NCBI GenBank assembly: GCA_016946835.1
Contig: JACVTC010000002.1
Location: forward strand, 1,005,001-1,062,500
Source: Neocallimastix lanati (nom. inval.)
Lineage: Eukaryota > Neocallimastigomycota > Neocallimastigomycetes > Neocallimastigales > Neocallimastigaceae
DNA: 57,500 nt
Direction: 5' to 3'
In this document: positions 50,650 through 57,500 of the stretch, in pieces
Position numbering within the stretch: position 1 is the stretch's first letter
How the letters are laid out: every line of letters begins with the position of its first letter
Made by a program: the position numbers and the translations under genes
The notes under the pieces: model-generated
Seen by the model: the letters and a program-made list of their open reading frames with translations, nothing else
The model's database searches: none
Told to the model about the DNA's origin: nothing

Positions 50650-50835
50650 TTAAAAAAGGAAAAAAAAAAAAAAAAGTGGAATCGAACAAATATTATTAAT
50701 TTTTTCTTTATTACCTATATATTTTTTATTAATAATAAATAAATTCAAATTATTTTTTTTTGTTTTAGATAGTAATATCATCATAATAAAATGATAATTA
50801 AATTGATATGAAATATAAATGATAATCGGAAACAA
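50650..50835 (-). CDS. Candidate ORF, 61 aa
   Basis: Minus-strand ATG at 50835, stop at 50650-50652. It begins MFPIIIYISYQFNYHFIMMI and includes SKTKKNNLNLFIINKKYIGN and KEKINNICSIP before a poly-Phe end. The residue mix is varied for this window. The plus strand across the same bases is also open for about 48 codons and looks equally protein-like (SGIEQILLIFSLLPIYFLL), so strand and reality are both uncertain. Confidence 0.2.
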   Translation of the reverse strand: MFPIIIYISYQFNYHFIMMILLSKTKKNNLNLFIINKKYIGNKEKINNICSIPLFFFFFLF

Positions 50836-52450
50836 AGAATAAAAATTAAAAAAAAAAAAAAAATTAAATAAATAGTTAAATACTAAAGACTACAGTAAAA
50901 AACTAGAAAATTGAATAGTATTTTAATTAATCATTATTAATTAAGAATATTAATTTTTAATTATTATTATTCTTAGGTTTTTTTTTTTTTTTATATAAGA
51001 AATAATGATTAACTTTATATAGTAGAAAGTTTTGAAATTAAATTAAAAGATGATTATTAATATTCATAGATTATTATTATTATTTTCCTTGGATTGAGAC
51101 GTTACAAAAGTCTCTTTATTTTTAATCAAATTTAATATTCTATTAATAATGACTAGAGATGAAATTGTATTTTTTTTTTAATTAAAATAATTAAAAGACC
51201 TTCCAATGTTATTATTTATTTTATTTATTATCTATATACATTTATTAGTGATGATTGTTTTAATAATAATAATATTATTATTATTTATTAATTTTATTAA
51301 TTTTATTAATTTTTTTTTTATTGTTTTTATTATTTTTATTTTCCTTAATTTTTTTTTATTTCATACAATGTAAAAAAAGAAAAAAAAAAATTTAACAGAA
51401 TTAAATAAGAAATACAATAAAATAATAAAATTTCATTTATAATTCATTAAAGCCAAATCGACATTATATTAAGTTTTAATCTATTTTAAATTTTTTTTTT
51501 TTTTTTTTAACTAAATCTTTCATTTTCATTTTCATTTTCATTTTCATCTTCTTTTTCCTTGCTTTATAATAATATATTTATTATATTTATTATATTATTT
51601 TTTTTTATATTAAATATTAATTTATATTATTTTTCAAAATTTTTAATTTTTAATTTTTAATTACTATTATTTATTTATATTAATTATTACTGTTATTTTT
51701 TTATATATATATATAAAGAAATTTTTATTTTTAATTATTATTTATTGTTATTTATATTATTAATATTTATTATTAATATTTATTATTAATTTTTATTATT
51801 AATTTTATTATTATTTTTCCTTAACATATCATATCATACTTTAATTAAATTTCGAACAATTTAATTATTGCTTTTAATATGCTTAAAACCGTTTATTGTT
51901 AATTGTTGTATTATTATTAATATTTATCTTCTTTAATAAAAAAAAAAGTTTATATACAAAAAACTGAATTATATATATAAATAAATAAATTTTTATTATT
52001 AATAATTTTAAATAATATTAAATAATATACGTATATTTTTTTTTTATTAAATTATTTGGAGATGGTCTAATTTTAATTAGGATTATTCATCACTTTACAT
52101 AAAATCTAATATTTTTTCATTTATTTTATCTCTTTATTTTTTTATTTTTAAGTATTATTTAAAAAGTTAATCTTATTAAATCTTTACTTTTTTTTTTTTT
52201 TATTGCATGAAATAATTATAAATAAATAAATAAAATAAATAAAAAAAAATGTTAATTATTAATATTGTTGATATTCATTTTTAAATTGTATTTGGATCCA
52301 CTTTATTTATTTATTTATTTATTATTATTAGTATTATTAACATTATTAGTTTTTATTTTATTTAAAAACGATTTCTTAATTAAATAGTTGTGAACCATTT
52401 AATAAAATAAAATAAAATAAAATATCAAAAATAAATTATTTTTCTTTATT
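50836..52450. other. Gene-free A/T DNA with one mixed island
   Basis: The island 51064-51177 has a start-less minus frame with NKETFVTSQSKENNNNNL, but two plus frames across it also look protein-like, so it is not called. Confidence 0.45.
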
Positions 52451-52462
52451 ATTATAATTGGG

Positions 52463-52597
52463 ATGAATAATTATATATCCATCATGACCATAGTTCATTT
52501 ATCCTTAACACTTTTCACTTTTTATGTGTTTTTAGTTTTTTTTTTTATATTATATAATTCAATTTTTGTATATCTAATGTTTATATATGTATATTGA
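52463..52597 (+). CDS. Small ORF, 44 aa, hydrophobic
   Basis: ATG at 52463, TGA at 52595-52597. It begins MNNYISIMTIVHLSLTLFTF and stays hydrophobic with Tyr, Asn and Ser to the end, which would make one or two membrane helices. Codons include acc, atc, ctt and gtg. T-rich DNA favours such frames, so this is only a candidate. A second frame starts just downstream at 52695 (16 codons, MAPFLSLNNYLMGIIF). Confidence 0.22.
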   Translation: MNNYISIMTIVHLSLTLFTFYVFLVFFFILYNSIFVYLMFIYVY

Positions 52598-52889
52598 TAA
52601 AAATGAGTTTTACCTGTGTATATTTAATTTAAGAATTATTAAAAAAAAAATTTTTTTTTTTTTTTTAAAGAATGATTATTTTTATTTTTAATTCATGGCA
52701 CCTTTTCTTTCATTAAATAATTATTTAATGGGAATAATATTCTAGTGATGATGATGATGTAATAGAATAGTTGATAATAATAATAATAATAGTTAAAAGA
52801 ATAAATAAAGTTGGTTGATAATCATAATAATAAGAAAGATTTAATATAAAAAATAATAATTAAATAATTAAATACCATAAAAGGATAAA

Positions 52890-52918
52890 AATGATACTAA
52901 TCATAATTAAGTATCATT
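52890..52918. other. Perfect 9-base inverted repeat
   Basis: AATGATACT and AGTATCATT flank an 11-base loop. Confidence 0.5.
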
Positions 52919-54054
52919 GTAATGATCATATTAATTTTTTTTTTTTTATATATTATAAAGATTTTTATTAATAATATTAAAAAAAAAAAAATAAATCAAT
53001 TTACATAAAAAAAAATATTAATCATAAAATTAATAAAATTTTTATATGAATAATAATTAAAAAAAAAATTATGATAATATTAATAATAATAGTAAAAAAA
53101 AAAAAAAAAATAATAGTATCACTGATACAAAAATTTATCATTATTATAGTAATACAAAAAAAAAAAAAAATTTTTTTTATATTTTTTATTATGAAAAAGT
53201 AATTAAATTAATAATAAATAATACTACTATATAAATTAGGAATAATTTAATATTAGTCAATTATAATGTGTCTTATTGTCATTTATTATTATTCAAATTA
53301 TTATGATGACTATTATTATTTAATGAATTAATGATCTTCTTATTATGCTATACACATATAAATAGAAATAAAAGAATAACAAAAGAATATATATATATAT
53401 AAAACATTATAATATCAATTTTGTGGGATATATTCAATTTAGCTCTTTTTATTTTTATTTTTTTTTTTAATAATACTAAAACATTTTGTTATTTATTTAT
53501 CGATACTATCTTATAATCGATGAATCCTATGTGTGTATGTATTATTCTATATCTTTATTTTTGATCGATTATTTATAAATAATAAATGAACAAATGAATA
53601 AATAACTAATTATAATTATATTAAGTAAATGAATACTAATATATAAAATAGATTAATAAATCATATAAATCTATATTAAATATCATATTAATGATTAAAA
53701 ACAATAAAATAATAATAATTATTAGTAATATAGCCATAATAGTAGAAATAATAAAAAAGTTTTTATTTATATAAATAATTGTTATAGATTTGAAGAGGGT
53801 ATTTTGTTATAAAAAAAAATTATATATATAAAAAAATATAAAATAATTAAAACTGTATATAAAATGAAACAACTTTATTTTAATTAATGATGACTTTTTT
53901 TTCCATATTACAATTAATATAAAATCTTTATTTATTTATTTATTTTTTTAGTATTATTCATTCTAATTATTATTATTTAATATTATTAAAAATAAATACT
54001 ACATAGTATTTTTTTAATAATTTACTTACTAATCCTATTATATAATATTATATA

Positions 54055-54265
54055 CTATAATTTAGTATTATTTTTAGTGATATATACTATTATTTTTAGT
54101 ATTATTTTTAGTATTATATATTATATAATTTAGTAATATTATTATAATTTAGTATTATTTTAGTATTATATAATTTAGTAATATTATAATTTAGTAATAT
54201 TATTATAATTTAGTATTATTTTAGTATTATTTTTTTTAGTATTATTTTTAGTATATAATTTTATT
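54055..54265 (+). repeat. Nested tandem repeat of tttagtatta/tttagtaata
   Basis: Short ttttagtatta units form larger blocks: the order taatttagtaatattattat then aatttagtattattttagta appears twice. Confidence 0.65.
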
Positions 54266-54319
54266 AATTTTAATTTGTCTATATTGGTTATATTAAATAT
54301 TAAAAAAATAATATTAAGA

Positions 54320-54619
54320 ATGAGTTTAAATAAGATAAAAAAAAAAAGAAAAAAGAAAAAAAAAATTTTTTTTTCTTTTTTTTTTTTTTTGTGTAATATA
54401 ACTATTTTTATTATTATAATTACTATTATTATTATTTATTTTTTAATATTTAATAAGTTACTACTCAATTCTTATTATTATTTATTATTTTATTACTTTT
54501 TAATTAAAAATGAAAAAAAAAAAAAGTCATTTCCTACTTTAATCAATATAAAAAATTTTTTTTTTCCTATTTTAAATGTGTTTATTTTTATGGAGAAGAA
54601 TTTCTATTTTCTAATTTGA
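54320..54619 (+). CDS. Candidate ORF, 99 aa, Lys-rich then hydrophobic
   Basis: From ATG 54320 to TGA 54617-54619, 99 codons. After MSLNKIKKKRKKKKK comes a long hydrophobic region (FFSFFFFLCNITIFIIII and beyond), a Tyr/Leu stretch NSYYYLLFYYF, a basic linker KNEKKKK, then SFPTLINIKNFFFPILNVFI and MEKNFYFLI. The last 35 codons are more varied than background. A TTG at 54275 lies in the same frame. Two membrane segments are possible. It is among the longest diverse frames outside the terminal gene, but poly(A)/poly(T) tracts inflate its length. Confidence 0.25.
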   Translation: MSLNKIKKKRKKKKKIFFSFFFFLCNITIFIIIITIIIIYFLIFNKLLLNSYYYLLFYYFLIKNEKKKKSFPTLINIKNFFFPILNVFIFMEKNFYFLI

Positions 54620-55595
54620 CATTTTAATAAATGCCATTTTAAATTGATCCTATATTATTACATTTATTACTAATATATTTATAATATATTCTTGAACAAA
54701 TGTGTTTTTTTTTTATTTTTATTTTTACTATTTAATTAAATTTTATTATTATTATTTAATTATAATTATTAATTTTTTTTTTTTTTTTTTGGAGTTTCAA
54801 ATTATTGATTTCTTTTTTCTGTTTTGTTTTTTTTTTATATTATTTTATATATTCTATTCTATTCGTTATATTATATAAATATATTATTATTTTTATATTA
54901 ACATAAATTAAATTATACTTTTATATTACGGTTGTTATATTTGTTATATATGAAAAAAAAAGAGCCCATAATAATATTTATCATATATAAATAAATATAA
55001 ATAAAATATAATATATTCAATAATTTATTAATATTTGATTATAATAAATTAATTTAGTCAATAATTAATTATAAAGAATTTATATAGAATAAATCAAATT
55101 TATAAACTTGATATTCTATGGTTACTAAATTTAAATTACATATATAATGCTATATATTAAAATATAAAACATTTTATTGATTTCATTATAATTTAATATA
55201 TTAATTAAAAAAAATCCTCTTTTTTTTTACATATATATATATGAATTTTTTTATTTATTGAAAAAAAATGTTTTTATTTATTTTATTTTAATTAAATTAA
55301 AGTTAATATATACATAATATATGATGAACTAGATTATATTTTTTTATATTTCAATGTAATAAAAATATTTTTTTTTGTTTTAATTAATGTTTCATTACAT
55401 TGTAATATATGATTTCCATAATAATATCATTATATTTTAATATATATAATTTTTATATATATTTTTATATATCACCAAAATTATCTTTATTTAGTATATA
55501 AAAAAAAAACATTAACAATATGAATCTTTAATATTTATTAAACTTTTTTAATAGCCATAATATATTATAATAAATGTAAAATTAATTATAATATA

Positions 55596-55607
55596 TACAG
55601 TACTGTA
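55596..55607. other. 12-base perfect palindrome TACAGTACTGTA
   Basis: A palindrome with four G/C positions in an otherwise A/T flank. It may be a protein-binding site. Confidence 0.4.
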
Positions 55608-55631
55608 CAGCTAGATTATATTTTAATTTAT

Positions 55632-55814
55632 TCAATGTGTATTAAAAATAAAAAAAAAGAATTTTATTCTATAAAAAAAATGTTTATATATAAATATATA
55701 ATGAATATAAATGGAATTTAATTTAAAATAAATAAAATATAATATAATATAATATAATAAAATAAAAAATGAAAAAGAATTAAAGTAAAATTGAAAGGGA
55801 AAAACTAATTTCAA
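55632..55814 (-). CDS. Candidate ORF, 60 aa, hydrophobic, weak
   Basis: Minus-strand ATG at 55814 opens 60 codons beginning MKLVFPFQFYFNSFSFFILL and ending FFFFIFNTH. It is mostly aromatic and aliphatic with few polar residues, as T-rich DNA gives by default. No family is recognised. Confidence 0.12.
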   Translation of the reverse strand: MKLVFPFQFYFNSFSFFILLYYIILYFIYFKLNSIYIHYIFIYKHFFYRIKFFFFIFNTH

Positions 55815-56736
55815 AGTAATATATAGTTATAATTAAATAATAATATGTATTAATTTAAATTAAGCAATAGAGAAAAATATATAAAAATTTAATCTATATC
55901 ATATTTAAAATATATCCATACTATGTCAACTATAAAATAAAAAAAATATATATATAATATATGTTTTTATATATAATTTATATAATAAATAAAATTAATA
56001 AAAAAAAAAAAAAGGATTTTTAAACAAAACAAAAAATAATAATAATTAAAATTCATTATTCAAAAAAAAAAAAAAATTTAAAAATATATATATTTATATG
56101 TAATAATCATAATCATAATCATAATCATAATTATAATAATAATAATAATAATAATAATCATAAATATTAAATATTAAATTTTATTAATTTGGGAATAATT
56201 TATTTAATTAGTATAGCATTCATATATTTATTTTAAAATTATTTAGGATTATATATACAAAAAAAATAGTATAAAAGGAAGAAAATTTTTCTCTCTAGAA
56301 AGTATATTTTAAGAATTTAAAAAAAAAAAATTATTATTTTTAAAAATTTAAACTTTATATTAAGAAAAAAAAATAATTGTAATTTTTATTTGTTATATAT
56401 TCAAATAATTTTTTTTTATTATTATAAAAAAAAAATTTATTTGTTTTATAAATAATTATTAATAAAAATAGAACAACAAAATAGTATATAGAAATTATTA
56501 TTTGCTGAAGCTAAATAACATTTATACTTATAATAATAGTTTTAGTTAAATAATAATATCAACCTTTCTTTTTTTTTTTTTTTTATAATATCAATAATGA
56601 AAATAATATTTTAAAATAACAAGAAAAAGAAAAATAATAGGAATATCATATAATACAAAAAAAGATAATAATAATAATAATAATAATTTTACAAATAGTT
56701 TAATATATTAACATTTTTTTTTATAAAAAGATTCAT

Positions 56737-56812
56737 CACTTGTTTCATATCATATAATATATATAATTTTATTTTAATTTTTTTTAATATCAAATATAAA
56801 TAATATACAAAA
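56737..56812 (+). promoter_or_regulatory. Upstream flank and leader of the terminal gene
   Basis: The stretch before the ATG holds a TATA-like run (catataatatatataatttt) about 50-65 bases upstream, then a T-rich tract around 56766-56785 and an A-rich leader. TATA-like strings are everywhere in this window, so the promoter role rests on position next to the gene. No specific operator is recognised. Confidence 0.3.
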
Positions 56813-57500
56813 ATGTTTAATAATAAGGCAATAAACTGTCAAACCTACAATAACAATAATATAATTTATGTTATACCACAAAATAAAAATAATAATGCTA
56901 TGGCTACTCCAGAAAATACTTTCACTAATAATAAGAGAGCTCGTAACTATTCTTCTTCTAACATATGTAAAAGAAGACGTGTTAGTCCTCTCTCTATTAA
57001 TACTGTATATGTTCAACAACAACGTCAACAACAACCTGTCATAGTAACAAATTATTATAAACCACAACAACAAAATGAAGTTCTTTTATATAAACAACAA
57101 TCAAAACAACCACAACCACAACAACAACAACAAAAATCCAAATCAAAACAACAGAAACCAATTGATATCAGTAATCAATTTAAAGTTACTCAAGTATCTG
57201 AAGTTTTCCAAGGTTGTAGTGAACTTTCATTACCAAAATTTGTGATCTATCTTATCTATAAAATATGGTGTTGTTGTAATCTATCACAATACCGTTCTTT
57301 TCCAAGTTCAATAGATTTTAATAATAATGGTTACCTTTCACCCATAGGTACTCCAAATACTCCAAACGTACCATCCCATTTTTCTTCTAACCTCAGTATG
57401 AATCATGCTAGAATTCCAAGTCCAATAACTCCATCAAATAATTACTTTGGTAACAGTTTTACCGAAGTTTCCAATGATAAGGTTAATGCCTTATATAAGA
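56813..57500 (+). CDS. N-terminal part of a nuclear low-complexity protein, possible Pho80/Clg1-type cyclin (runs off the window)
   Basis: An ATG in the A-rich context atatacaaaATG opens a frame of 229 codons with no stop before the window ends. Composition shifts sharply from the flank, with mixed codons such as cgt, ctc, gtc and ccc, so this is real coding DNA. Residues 41-44 (KRAR) and 53-56 (KRRR) form a bipartite nuclear localisation signal. Residues 68-116 are rich in Gln, Lys and Pro with a Q5 run at 103-107. Residues 128-152 form the one ordered-looking block, ending LPKFVIYLIYKIW (140-152), which resembles the first cyclin-box helix of fungal Pho80/Clg1-like cyclins. Six Ser/Thr-Pro sites (S58, S176, T180, T183, S203, T206) would suit phosphorylation by a proline-directed kinase. 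The rest of any cyclin box would lie beyond 57500. The coding call is firm. The cyclin call is weak, and another low-complexity nuclear regulator is possible. Confidence 0.88.
   Translation, partial: MFNNKAINCQTYNNNNIIYVIPQNKNNNAMATPENTFTNNKRARNYSSSNICKRRRVSPLSINTVYVQQQRQQQPVIVTNYYKPQQQNEVLLYKQQSKQPQPQQQQQKSKSKQQKPIDISNQFKVTQVSEVFQGCSELSLPKFVIYLIYKIWCCCNLSQYRSFPSSIDFNNNGYLSPIGTPNTPNVPSHFSSNLSMNHARIPSPITPSNNYFGNSFTEVSNDKVNALYK

Larger units (their letters stand above)
54620..56736. other. Gene-free A/T DNA before the terminal gene
   Basis: TA-rich DNA with (ATAATC)n at about 56100-56130 and (AAT)n at 56130-56160 and 56666-56688. Apart from the weak minus frame at 55632-55814 I see nothing coding. 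Direction and regulation of this flank are unknown. Confidence 0.55.

Noticed and set aside
51064-51177. Minus frame with NKETFVTSQSKENNNNNL
   Set aside because: It has no start, and two plus-strand frames of the same island also look protein-like. This shows that any mixed island can look coding here.
56774-57073. Minus-strand frame of 99 codons over the terminal gene
   Set aside because: It is the antisense of the clear plus-strand gene and lacks its own features.

Overview
The window is one extremely A+T-rich eukaryotic gene desert with a single clear gene at its right end. By eye G+C is below about 10% over most of positions 1-56800. It is built from long poly(A) and poly(T) tracts, AT, AAT/ATT, TTTA, TTTTA and TTATTTA microsatellites, and short tandem duplications. 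This fits the intergenic DNA of anaerobic gut fungi (Neocallimastigomycota), whose genomes are about 80-85% A+T with low-complexity Asn/Gln-rich proteins. Dictyostelium or Plasmodium are less likely because 56 kb without an obvious gene would be unusual there. The assignment is inference from composition only. I recognise no rRNA, tRNA, CRISPR array, insertion sequence or complete transposon.

Right end (56813-57500, + strand): base composition changes abruptly and an ATG opens a 229-codon frame that runs off the window. It encodes a bipartite nuclear localisation signal, Gln/Lys-rich low complexity, a short hydrophobic helical block and several Ser/Thr-Pro sites. It may be the N-terminal part of a Pho80/Clg1-type cyclin; this function is tentative. 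About 75 bases upstream hold a TATA-like stretch and a T-rich tract.

Left and middle (1-56812): I find no gene I can name. Small islands of higher G+C hold short open frames that look more like protein than their surroundings. The best are 33877-33993 (-), 43454-43522 (-), 2569-2709 (-, no ATG), 16722-16865 (-), 40777-40932 (+), 49011-49115 (-), 52463-52597 (+) and 54320-54619 (+). They could be microproteins, terminal exons or relics, but in such islands several frames often look plausible at once, so confidence is low.

The most unusual non-coding signals are: a G+C-rich block at 34788-34850 holding three consecutive hairpins followed by T5; two short motifs scattered far more often than the base composition allows (ATGGCTA and TTKGTGTRACY); a dispersed repeat family with an exact copy at 34441 and 45542; two palindromes with 3-base spacers (44272, 45368); and overlapping, mutually exclusive hairpins at 12305-12340. 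Nothing proves a new system, but these are the places to look.
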